Made by a program: the position numbers and the translations under genes | Assembly: GCA_023091735.1 (NCBI GenBank) | Contig: JALKBU010001434.1 | Coordinates: 1-11,116 of the forward strand | Reading direction: 5' to 3' | From: Trichomonas tenax | Lineage: Eukaryota; Parabasalia; Trichomonadida; Trichomonadidae | DNA length: 11,116 nt | The notes under the pieces: generated by a model | Database searches by the model: none | Told to the model about the DNA's origin: nothing | The model's input: only the letters and a program-made list of their open reading frames with translations | Part shown: positions 1 through 7,331 of the stretch, piece after piece | Layout: the number at the start of each line of letters is the position of its first letter | Numbering within the stretch: the stretch's first letter is position 1

Positions 1-161
1 GAGCAACGGAGGAAAAACCAGTTAAACCTAAACGTAAGTGTACAGAAAAACAATTAGCAGCACTTGCTGCAGGAAGACAGAAGAATCCGAGATGGATAAG
101 TAAGCATATGAGAGAAGCAGAGGAAGCAAAGAAGAAAGAAGAGGAAGAGAAACCCAAATAA
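1..161 (+). CDS. 3' end of a Lys/Glu-rich hypothetical protein
   Basis: The gene enters from the left edge. The first complete codon is at base 3, and 52 codons are read before TAA at 159-161. The visible tail has a basic part (KPVKPKRKCTEKQLAALAAG, then RQKNPRWISKH) and ends in a highly charged EAKKKEEEEKPK run. It is probably helical and could bind nucleic acid or protein. No domain can be named from this much. The short 'TEKQLAALAAGRQKNPRW' style of motif reminds me of small basic proteins carried by large eukaryotic mobile elements such as Mavericks, but that is an impression only. The stop codon sits at the start of a 108-bp tandem duplication, so the 3' UTR is repetitive. Coding status is likely from codon texture and the clean stop; function is unknown. 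Confidence 0.6.
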   Translation, partial: ATEEKPVKPKRKCTEKQLAALAAGRQKNPRWISKHMREAEEAKKKEEEEKPK

Positions 162-371
162 ATTTATCTCATTTTCACTAAAATTATTTTTCAAATTTCT
201 TACCCCACAAATCCTTTCGCTTTCTTTTTTTAGTTAGTTAGTTAGTCATAAATTATTTTTTCTAAATAAATTTCTCTCATTTTCACTAAAATTATTTTTC
301 AAATTTCTTACCCCACAAATCCTTTCGCTTTCTTTCTTAGTTAGTTAGTTAGTTTGTCATAAATTATTTTC
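156..371. repeat. 108-bp tandem duplication, two copies
   Basis: Two near-identical copies lie head to tail at about 156-263 and 264-371. Matching landmarks are 108 bp apart: the AAATAAATTT start (156 and 264) and the TACCCCACAAATCC core (201 and 309). Both copies contain an internal run of TTAG units and end in GTCATAAATTATTTT. They differ by a few substitutions and by a small length change in the TTAG run. The first copy begins in the last codons of the upstream gene and includes its stop codon, so the duplication arose at the coding/3' UTR border. Confidence 0.9.
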
Positions 372-507
372 AAAACTGAATACATTTTATAAAGTCAGGA
401 ATTCCAAAATAAAATTAACTTTAGTTTTGTAAGTAATTCAAAAATTTATTTTTTATATGGGGGGACCCTAACTTGTAAAACTAACTCTGTCGTAAATATA
501 TTTAAAT

Positions 508-554
508 AGATGTTCGTGGAAGCCACGGCGCAGTCGTGGATTACGTGAACATCT
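508..554 (+). other. Strong GC-rich hairpin, possible small RNA or 5' UTR structure
   Basis: Two symmetrical 20-nt arms, 508-527 and 535-554, pair around a 7-nt centre (GCGCAGT). The outer eight pairs are perfect (AGATGTTC with GAACATCT) and so are the inner five (CCACG with CGTGG). The middle has G-C and A-T pairs, two G-T wobbles and two G-A mismatches. Two further pairs can form inside the centre, leaving a GCA triloop. The wobbles become A-C mismatches in the complementary RNA, so a plus-strand transcript folds better. The arms are much richer in GC than their surroundings. The hairpin ends 28 bases before the ATG at 583. I do not recognise it as a known RNA class, and no H/ACA pocket, C/D boxes or tRNA arms are visible. 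Confidence 0.55.
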
Positions 555-582
555 AATTACTAACTATGAAGGAGAAAACTGT

Positions 583-783
583 ATGTCGGTTGTTTCAGTA
601 ACATACAATTATGATGATCATTCAAGTCACAGCAGATCTTCTTTCATGTTTGTATTATACATTGTTATCGCATCAATTGTTTTTGCAGCTATATGCGTCA
701 TTATTTACGTTTTGATCTACAAGAAATATCGAAAAGGGAAGATTGATAGATTCATGTCTGATAGATACAATTTAGGTTCGTGA
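583..783 (+). CDS. Small single-pass membrane protein, 66 residues
   Basis: A short protein with a polar N-terminus rich in Ser, His and Asp (residues 1-20), one strong hydrophobic helix at about residues 21-46, and a basic stretch right after it (KKYRKGK, 47-53). By the positive-inside rule the N-terminus faces outside or the lumen and the short tail is cytosolic. No cleavable signal peptide is apparent. I do not recognise a family. An upstream ATG at 566 opens a 12-codon frame ending at 601 that overlaps this start, so translation from 583 would need a start inside the hairpin-bearing leader or leaky scanning. No initiator-like site lies in the usual place just before the ATG. A TAAA tetranucleotide at 785-788 follows the stop, as expected of a trichomonad polyadenylation signal. 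It is probably real, given the clean membrane design and its spacing from its neighbours. Confidence 0.6.
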   Translation: MSVVSVTYNYDDHSSHSRSSFMFVLYIVIASIVFAAICVIIYVLIYKKYRKGKIDRFMSDRYNLGS

Positions 784-908
784 ATAAACTGCTTGTTATT
801 TATTAGAATGGATATTCTATAGAATGAATTTGAAAATTGAATTGAAAATAATTTGCCACGTAAAAATATACATGTCAATCAAAATGGCCGTTTAAAAATA
901 AATCAAAA

Positions 909-2609
909 ATGAGTAATTTTGTGAGCGACATTGGTTTTCTGAATGATGAAGTAATGAGGCTCATATCTGAAAACGCTCGTCTCAGGCAGCACGAAAGTGA
1001 AGAGATCGAAAAACAATTCGATAATAAAATTCGATCTTTATTAGATGAAATTAATGAGATGACAAAGAGGAACAAGATGCTCGAAAACAAAGTTATGAAC
1101 TCTGTTTCTGCAGAACACTACGAGAATGAGAAAAAACGTTTCGAAACTCAGTTAAAAGAAGCGCAAGATAATCTTAAAGCAGCAACAAGTAAATTAGAAA
1201 TACAGCAAGAACTTACACTTAAACTAAAATCACATTTAAATACGTTTTCTGGAGAGATTGATGAAAACTCTCAAAATCCAGAATTAAAAGATAAGCTAGT
1301 TGAAGCATTGCAGCAAAGATCGAATCTTGAAATGGAAATATCACAAATGCAGATAAATCATCAAGCAGAAGTCGATACTTTAACAGATAAAGTGATTACC
1401 TTAACAAAGCAGCTAAATGAAGTTTCAAATTTAGAAAGCAGATACAAAGAAGCACATGACACAATTTCACAGCTTCAAGAAAACGCAAAGATTTACGAAC
1501 AAGTCAAATTACTCAATAAGCGAAGTCTCAATCATGAAATAACCCTCCGCACAAAGGCAGAACAGACAATTGAAGAAATGAGAAACAAAATACACCAATT
1601 TTCAATGAAATTTGAATCTGAATTTGCTACCTCGCAAACAATTGTTGAGTCATTATCACAATTACTCAACTGTGTTCCAACTGAAATAGTGTCCGTTGTG
1701 CAGAATCTCTTAGTTACTCAAGAATCAAAAAATAAATGCGAAATTAAAATGAAAGAAATGAAAGAAAAAATCAAAGAGCTAAGTGAAGAAACTTCAACAA
1801 AAACGGACTACGCTCAAGAACTTCAGCTAGAGAAGTCACGCAGCGATGAGCTTGTGCGGGAACTTTCTATTGTTCGTCAAACTGTTATCGAGCAAAACGA
1901 GCAAATAGAACTACTTAAAGAAGAAAGTGATAAAAGGATTGATGAATTACAGCAACTTCATGACATCGAAATAAGGAACTTCCAGGACGAAATAGATGCT
2001 GCTAACAACAAAATTTCGCAACTCGAGCAAATCAATATCAAGTCCTCTGTTTCATCTAAAAGCTCTACTCCTATTACAAAAACTCCTCATAAATCAAGTA
2101 ACACAACACCTATTCGCAGCCTCCTCAAGGATTCTTTCGTGAATGACACTGATGAAGGATATCTACAGAACATCACTGACTTTATGGATATCGTCAGCAA
2201 CTTCTGCAGGGCCAACGAATTCAAAGAAAACGAAGGTATGAAATCTGTTGGTGATTTGTTCGCATTCCTGATAGAAAGGCCATTCAATCAGGATGGCGCT
2301 CTCGCAGCTGTGGAAACCATGATCGATGTTTTAAAGAGCAGTGAATTATCAATAAGGCACGCTGATGATATCAAGGATGCAATTGTTGCAGAGATTGCTT
2401 CTTTCTCTGATGATGTCAGTGCCAAAATCTCAATGCTAGAAGACCAAATAGAAAGGGTTCAAGGGAAGCTTAAAGCAGGAGCTAAAACCAAGAAGACTAA
2501 ATCGAAGATCCCAATGTTCAACAAAAGATCTGGTGAGCCTATACTATCTCCTTCAAAGAGAAACTTAGTCAGTGAGCTTCAGCAGCAAAGTGTGAGAATC
2601 CCATTTTAA
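909..2609 (+). CDS. Long coiled-coil protein with CDK-type sites and a candidate SxIP motif
   Basis: A 566-residue protein. Residues about 1-375 are almost continuous Glu/Lys/Gln/Leu-rich helix with heptad spacing, indicating a long dimeric coiled coil. A Ser/Thr/Pro hinge follows (about 380-405) with T387-P, T392-P-H-K and T400-P-I-R; the last two fit the full [S/T]PX[K/R] cyclin-dependent kinase consensus. A compact, mixed-composition region follows (about 410-500), then a basic tail with S532-K-I-P, which fits the SxIP motif used by microtubule plus-end proteins to bind EB1, and S547-P-S-K. The combination suggests a cytoskeletal, centrosomal or cell-division scaffold; this is inference, and no named family is recognised. 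The start is the first ATG of the frame. Another ATG at 884 gives only a three-codon frame. TAAA lies at 2633-2636, 24 bases after the stop. Confidence 0.85.
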   Translation: MSNFVSDIGFLNDEVMRLISENARLRQHESEEIEKQFDNKIRSLLDEINEMTKRNKMLENKVMNSVSAEHYENEKKRFETQLKEAQDNLKAATSKLEIQQELTLKLKSHLNTFSGEIDENSQNPELKDKLVEALQQRSNLEMEISQMQINHQAEVDTLTDKVITLTKQLNEVSNLESRYKEAHDTISQLQENAKIYEQVKLLNKRSLNHEITLRTKAEQTIEEMRNKIHQFSMKFESEFATSQTIVESLSQLLNCVPTEIVSVVQNLLVTQESKNKCEIKMKEMKEKIKELSEETSTKTDYAQELQLEKSRSDELVRELSIVRQTVIEQNEQIELLKEESDKRIDELQQLHDIEIRNFQDEIDAANNKISQLEQINIKSSVSSKSSTPITKTPHKSSNTTPIRSLLKDSFVNDTDEGYLQNITDFMDIVSNFCRANEFKENEGMKSVGDLFAFLIERPFNQDGALAAVETMIDVLKSSELSIRHADDIKDAIVAEIASFSDDVSAKISMLEDQIERVQGKLKAGAKTKKTKSKIPMFNKRSGEPILSPSKRNLVSELQQQSVRIPF

Positions 2610-3298
2610 GCATTTATCTTGTTTGTATACCATAAAATTATTTTATACTATCTCTACTAGTTGCATATATTAGAAGGTCTTCTAGATAGGAATTTCAACA
2701 ATATTCTAAGAACTAGAGTGCTTTATTTCGTGATCAAAATCATATTATGATTATAGTTTTTCCCATTCGATTTTCATGTATTAAATTTTTTTTTTGAGAT
2801 CGCCTTTTCTTCATGGCCTAGAGAGCATAGCTATTGCATATTAAAAAGTGGGGCCACTGGGCTGCACAGCGAACTCTTGCAAAGTACTCATAATTTGAAG
2901 CTGATGACAAAAAATGTATAAATTACATGACAAAAAATTGTCTCATTTTGACGTGTAAAGGTCAGATTTTCGTTTCTTTGCTCAGTCGAGTGTTAGATGT
3001 GACATTGATGAGCCATTTGTCGATCCATTAATGAAAACACTGTAGTGGGAAGCTATATCGAGGAAAGGGAAAAGTGACCCGACCATCACTTTTCATACAT
3101 CTTTTAGTTTTTGAAAAGGCATCATAAAAAGTTTTGTTCGAAAAATAACCAGTACATAGAGGGCAGTCCAAAAATCTAAGAAGAAAATTCTATCGATTTT
3201 TTTGTTGCCTTTTGCTTTTTTAGTATTATTTTTATATTGTGGGATTCAAAATACATATTTCATTTAAACGCATTTAAATTTTTTTTTTAGTTTTTTCG
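2610..3298. other. Long intergenic region with small palindromes and a GC-richer patch
   Basis: Nearly 700 bases without a convincing gene, long for this compact genome type. The first part is the 3' flank of the coiled-coil gene. It contains an interrupted palindrome at 2671-2684 (TAGAAG-GT-CTTCTA), a 15-bp palindrome at 2738-2752 and T-runs near 2787-2795. A GC-richer patch at about 2846-2872 contains AGTGG/CCACT and GCTG/CAGC complements. A 12-nt direct repeat (ATGACAAAAAAT) occurs at 2904 and 2927. A hairpin with a perfect 9-bp stem (3069-3077 with 3086-3094, 8-nt loop) lies further on. The right end becomes T-rich and holds the promoter of the next gene. A small non-coding RNA could be present, but I could not match one to a known class. 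Confidence 0.5.
3260..3264 (+). promoter_or_regulatory. Initiator-like site TCATT
   Basis: TCATT (continuing TTAAA) matches the trichomonad initiator TCA(+1)Y(T/A). The A at 3262 would start an mRNA with a leader of about 37 nt before the ATG at 3299, somewhat longer than the usual trichomonad leader. A T-run lies between. The match is short and common in AT-rich DNA, so this is tentative. Confidence 0.35.
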
Positions 3299-3619
3299 AT
3301 GTGCAAGGAAGCGGACGATACTCCAAAGCAGGAGCCAAAACCGGCTCCAAAGAATGAGGAGCCAAATGTAGAGGAGCCAAAGCCAGCTCCAAAGGTAGAG
3401 GAAAAGCCAAAGGAGCAGGAGGCAAAGGCTGCCCCAGCGCCACCAACAGAACAGCCTCCAGTTGTTCCAGCTGTCCCATCAGCTCCACCGCCACCAGTTG
3501 TTCATAGTGATTCTGACGATATTTCTACAACAACATCATCTACTGCTTCAACAACAACTTCTAGCTATACAACATCTAGTGACTCATCTTCAATTTCTAC
3601 ATCTGGCTCAAGTTCGTAA
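3299..3619 (+). CDS. Disordered Pro/Lys/Glu and Ser/Thr-rich protein, 106 residues
   Basis: A low-complexity protein in two halves. Residues about 8-65 are Pro, Lys, Glu and Ala-rich and contain the repeat EPKPAPK twice. Residues about 70-106 are acidic and then almost wholly Ser and Thr (an SDSDD patch followed by ST clusters). No membrane segment or signal peptide is seen, and there is one Cys at position 2. The protein should be intrinsically disordered; the Ser/Thr tail could be heavily phosphorylated. No family or function is recognised. The frame has a stop (TAA, 3275-3277) shortly upstream, so 3299 is the only plausible ATG. The final TAA runs into an A, giving a TAAA signal overlapping the stop at 3617-3620. 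Base composition is much richer in GC than the flanks. The opposite-strand frame is a compositional shadow. Confidence 0.6.
   Translation: MCKEADDTPKQEPKPAPKNEEPNVEEPKPAPKVEEKPKEQEAKAAPAPPTEQPPVVPAVPSAPPPPVVHSDSDDISTTTSSTASTTTSSYTTSSDSSSISTSGSSS
3332..3394 (+). repeat. In-frame 21-bp repeat pair encoding EPKPAPK
   Basis: GAGCCAAAACCGGCTCCAAAG at 3332-3352 recurs at 3374-3394 with two silent third-position changes, 42 bases apart. It encodes the same seven residues in both places. A partial, degraded copy (GAGCCAAATG) lies between them. This is a short internal duplication inside the disordered gene. Confidence 0.75.
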
Positions 3620-3828
3620 AGTACAGTTATTTTTTATTAATATTGCTTTTATTTGCATTTTCATAATTTTAAAATTAGGAAAAGATTGTAAAAAGAGCAT
3701 ATTGAGTTTTCATATGTTTATTATGTCTTTCACCGTGTATTGTGATTTAGTGTGAAAAACAAAAAGACGTTAAGAATTATTTTGCATAGAAAAATTTAAC
3801 AAACAATCTTTATTAATATATACATACA

Positions 3829-6566
3829 CTAGTCTTCAGAAACATCATCATCTGTATTTTCTAAGACTATTATTGCGATTTCGTTATCCAATACATACGT
3901 TATGTTGGCAATGTAGTTCAAAACAAGCTCTGCAACATCAGCGCTGAGTGATGGAGTTTGTTAGCCTCCACGATCTACATTTTGCACCATCAAACTTTCC
4001 TCCAATTTCACCTATCATTAATGATGAAGCGCAATACAGTCCATATATATCTTCGGTCTCTATGATCATTTGCGTGATCATAGCAACAAGATTTAATGCT
4101 TGAAGTGCAGCAACATGGAGTTGGGTCTCGCCAAATCCAAAGGCTATTGTTATATCTGAATAAGACCACATCAGAAGCTTAGCATATGGGATATTATCAA
4201 GCTCATCTGTTATACGCTTGTTTTGAATAGTTTGAAATACATAGAAGCATTAGCAAACATATTCATAATGACATTGAGATCACCGCCCTTGATATCCGAT
4301 GTTGTTCCCCTGAATAACTCGCGAATATTAGTTTGTATTCTTCGCATCATACTGTCATAGTTATACAGACGTGGTGTTCCTGCAAAGGTAGTTGAAGGGA
4401 AGTGCGCATCTTTATACATATATCCACATGTTTTGTTAAGATTTCTATATGTATTAAACATAAGCATTATTTTTGTAGATATAGCAGAGTGCGCAGTGGC
4501 AAATTCATCGACAAAAGCGGTAATTCGGTTAGTTTCTTCTTCAGTCATTGTCGAATTAAATACAGGCTGTATTCCATATATCATGAGACCGAGAACATAG
4601 TAAACATGATCACCGAAATACTGCGTCACTCTTACAAGAGCTTTGAAGTCTTTCTGGGAGCTTCTGCAGCTAATGAAAACCGTGATCATAAACGGCATAA
4701 TGCCGAAGAAGAACAAGGTCAAAAGATAAATATGGATGCTTCTCCAGCCGTGCGTCTCGGTAAACACAAGGTCATTTGCAAGGAGCTTGTCATTAGCTGC
4801 AGCAGTTGAATCTGTAACATCTTCACTTGTTGCCGTTGTAAGCTTTTCTGGAGGTTGTATAGGAGCAGCGGCAGTGATTGAAGCATTGATTGTCGTCTGA
4901 AGTTCTCTCCAGGAGGGCATAATGCTTGTAAAGTATTCAAAGAGGGCTATATGGTGGTTTATCTCTCGAGATTGTTGTTTATCCATGATAATTCTCTCGT
5001 AGAAGAACGAGGCCATCTTCAGAACAGGTATTTGCGTTGGGTAAAATAAGAGATATTTGTCAACCTGCGATTCAAGATAAGTCGCAAATTCCGCTAAAGC
5101 TTGGCCAAAGATAAATGACGACTTTGAGCCTTCCTGTTGAATAAACGATGAGTATGAAAATGCAATTTTGATGAATGACTTTGCAAGTCTATATGTTTTA
5201 GAAATGTTATCGATGATTGTGGGAGCAAGAGTTTCTGAGCACCAGCCAAGAACTGTTTTGTACTCGAAAATGTAATAAGATATTTCAGTGTTGTCCATAT
5301 TGAGTGTAGATGTATTCAACAAAATTAAATCAACATTTAGGGTGTTAAGAGGTAAATATATTGCCAATCGAAGGATCATGTGACTGGTACAGACATCATG
5401 AAAACGATCTGTCGCATACTTAATCAATGTTCCATCAAATAAGAATTTGTGATGAGTATGATATGCAACGCATAAATACTTCAAGAAAATGCGCGATGAT
5501 GTAATATGAAGATCCTCGAATTTGAACACTGAATTAATTTTCTTTTCGTAACGTTTGAACCTCCATTTTTCGATATTAATCATTATTAGATATAGTCCCA
5601 TCGCTATTGTTATGGAAGCCACAATAAAGTATGTGTAGTTTAGTTTATTAAGCCCTTGAACAAAAGCTACACCTGCACATGCTTCAAAGAACAATAGTCC
5701 TGCAATTGCAAGTGATGCTGGATCTATAGTATTTCTAAATGACTTCAGATAGATTCCTATGTATAAGTAAACGAGTCCAATCACAATATAAAGGCCAACA
5801 AGAAGATAGATTGCATTAGATTGTGAAACTGCTGTAAAAACACCCCATCCAATTGTAGTAATGATATGCAGCTGGATTTATTCAGGGATAATGAGTAAAG
5901 ATCGTGGTATTTTTGGTGATTCAAAATATGATAATTGAAACAATGATGTGAAGTATGTCAGGAACATTAATAAACCAGCAACGAAAAATGCAGGTATCCA
6001 CAACCAATTTTTCTTGTGAACACCGACGAGTGACGCGATGAAAAGTCTTGAACAAATGATAAAATTAGGTATTAGTAAAATTCGAGAAAACTCAACAGAA
6101 AAGATGTAGGATAAGAACACTTGCCAAGAGTGAAATGCTTTTTTTCCTCTTAATGTGATATAAAGAGATGAAGAAAACCAAATAACAACCACCCGAAAGC
6201 AGCTGAAGACTCGTTATAAAGTAAATACTGTCCTGATCGAGTGAATTTGGTATTATGAATAGCAAAATCGAAAATAATGCATTACAGGAGATATCTTGTT
6301 CCATTAACGATAGAGAATAACAAAGGAAGAGAATTTGCTGCAGCAAACAATTGCACGTAATGCCATATTTCGAAAATTATGTAAATATATATTAGTTTCG
6401 ATGTTATTCTGTTGAAATACAAGAAAAGAATGAAAATGCAGTGCCTCCAGCTCTTAACGTCAACGCCAGCTGCAGGCAAACTATCGACGGCGTTGAGAAT
6501 GTACTCCGTTGAAAGTTTTGATAAATCGTCAGTCTCGACAGAAGGACGCCTTTTCGTGAAAAGTTA
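3829..6566 (-). pseudogene. Broken multi-pass membrane receptor gene, possibly of the trichomonad cyclase family
   Basis: One gene-sized signal read leftward from 6566 to TAG at 3829-3831, spread over three frames. Segment A (6566-6282, from 'RRPSVETDDLSKLS') runs into a frame change in 6282-6346. Segment B then runs to about 6092-6192, where the frame changes again. Segment C has an in-frame TAA at 5878-5880, and the same frame continues unbroken to TAA at 4210-4212. Segment E (about 4225 to 3938) is in another frame, and the last 40-odd codons return to the frame of C. No ATG opens segment A. The product would have about seven to eight hydrophobic segments, a soluble helical stretch of about 270 residues, a further membrane segment (IHIYLLTLFFFGIMPFMITV, near 4690-4760) and a soluble tail. 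This architecture recalls the large trichomonad family of receptor-type adenylate/guanylate cyclases. The tail (from 'YAKLLMWSYSDITIAFG' on) faintly resembles the second half of that catalytic domain. No trichomonad-type introns explain the breaks. Pseudogene status is fairly sure; the family is tentative. Confidence 0.65.
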
Positions 6567-7258
6567 TAAAGAAAATTGTTTTAAGTTATCTAAAAATCGC
6601 ATAATAGCGTATTATTCATTTATGCAAAAATCAAAAAATTCAAGTCTTTACACGAAATTTGTCATCGCGATGAAATTGAAACGATGTATAATCTGCCAAA
6701 TGTATTATTAACAGAACCAAAAGAGATTTTCGAATTTTTGTCAAATAACCAATTTTTTCAAAAATTTTATTTGGGGCAACAGATGTATTTCTCATGAAAA
6801 ATATTACATTTATTGTCTATGCATTGATTTCATTGAATCAAAACAAAAAATAATTGTTGATTTATTACAGGCAGATAATAATTATTGTATATATGTAGTC
6901 ATCTTTTGAATTCAGACTCATTAGGTCATAGAAAAGCTTAAAATTTAAAGATTTTGATTAATCAGGTTTGAACGAAATTACTTCAGATATATTTCGTGAT
7001 ACATTCAGCACAATCTAGATTTTCATATTGCCAAATCACAGTTGAGCTTTACGTAGAATAGAAAATCATTAACAATAATATAGCTTCGATTCAAAATTGA
7101 TTGAGCAAAACTGGAGTTCTGCATTCATGTACATTAACAATTCAATCAGAAATGAAATGCTCACAACAACATCATGATCAAAGATATCAATTGCTCGCTG
7201 AGTTGCAAAATCGTTTTGATCACATTGACACTTTTTAACATAATTTGTTTTATTTTTT
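6567..7258. other. Intergenic region with one coding-like remnant
   Basis: About 690 AT-rich bases lie between the broken minus-strand gene and the next plus-strand promoter. The only coding-like stretch is a plus-strand frame at 6594-6797 without an ATG at its start. It reads 67 residues with a natural-looking composition (for example NLPNVLLTEPKEIFEFLSNN) and ends at TGA 6795-6797. Short pieces in other frames follow (near 6790-6850 and 6850-6910), as if a gene had decayed. A minus-strand frame of about 50 codons covers part of the same stretch, so the direction is not certain. From about 6910 on I see nothing beyond AT-rich spacer. Confidence 0.4.
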
Positions 7259-7276
7259 AAGTTTAAATTTAAACTT
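7259..7276. promoter_or_regulatory. 18-bp perfect palindrome upstream of the RasGAP-like gene
   Basis: AAGTTTAAATTTAAACTT reads identically on both strands over 18 bases. It ends where the first initiator-like TCATA begins (7276) and lies 55 bases before the ATG at 7332. Its position directly upstream of the likely transcription start fits a binding site for a dimeric regulator. It is made mostly of A and T, so chance cannot be excluded. Confidence 0.4.
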
Positions 7277-7303
7277 CATATCATACAATATCGAAATTTC
7301 ACA
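7276..7303 (+). promoter_or_regulatory. Cluster of initiator-like sites
   Basis: Three matches to the trichomonad initiator TCA(+1)Y(T/A) occur together: TCATA at 7276-7280, TCATA at 7281-7285 and TCACA at 7299-7303. The last would give a leader of about 31 nt before the ATG at 7332 and the others about 50 nt. Which one is used cannot be decided from sequence. Confidence 0.4.
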
Positions 7304-7331
7304 AATTTAAAACGAAAATCTTTTATTTTTT

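Noticed and set aside
580..585. GTATGT, the trichomonad 5' splice-site consensus, at the start of the 66-residue gene
   Set aside because: No ACTAACACACAG-type 3' site follows. AGTAACATACAA near 598 lacks the required end, and the frame is open through the region.
2799..2812. CGCCTTTTCTT resembling the U5 snRNA loop
   Set aside because: The invariant GCCUUUUAC is not matched, and the flanks do not form the expected stem.
2847..2858. AGTGGGGCCACT recalls a short stretch of vertebrate RNase P RNA
   Set aside because: The recall is from memory and the segment is self-complementary and short. I could not find the paired conserved regions (CR-I and CR-V) around it.
3264..3494. 76-codon minus-strand frame opposite the disordered gene
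   Set aside because: It is Leu/Ala/Pro-rich purely as the mirror of the Pro/Glu/Lys codons on the plus strand.
4402..4809. 135-codon plus-strand frame within the broken receptor gene
   Set aside because: It is antisense to a long minus-strand frame with clear membrane and soluble segments, and its own composition is not protein-like.
6412..6711. 99-codon plus-strand frame
   Set aside because: The left part mirrors the minus-strand receptor segment, there is no ATG at the start, and the better plus-strand signal is in another frame (6594-6797).
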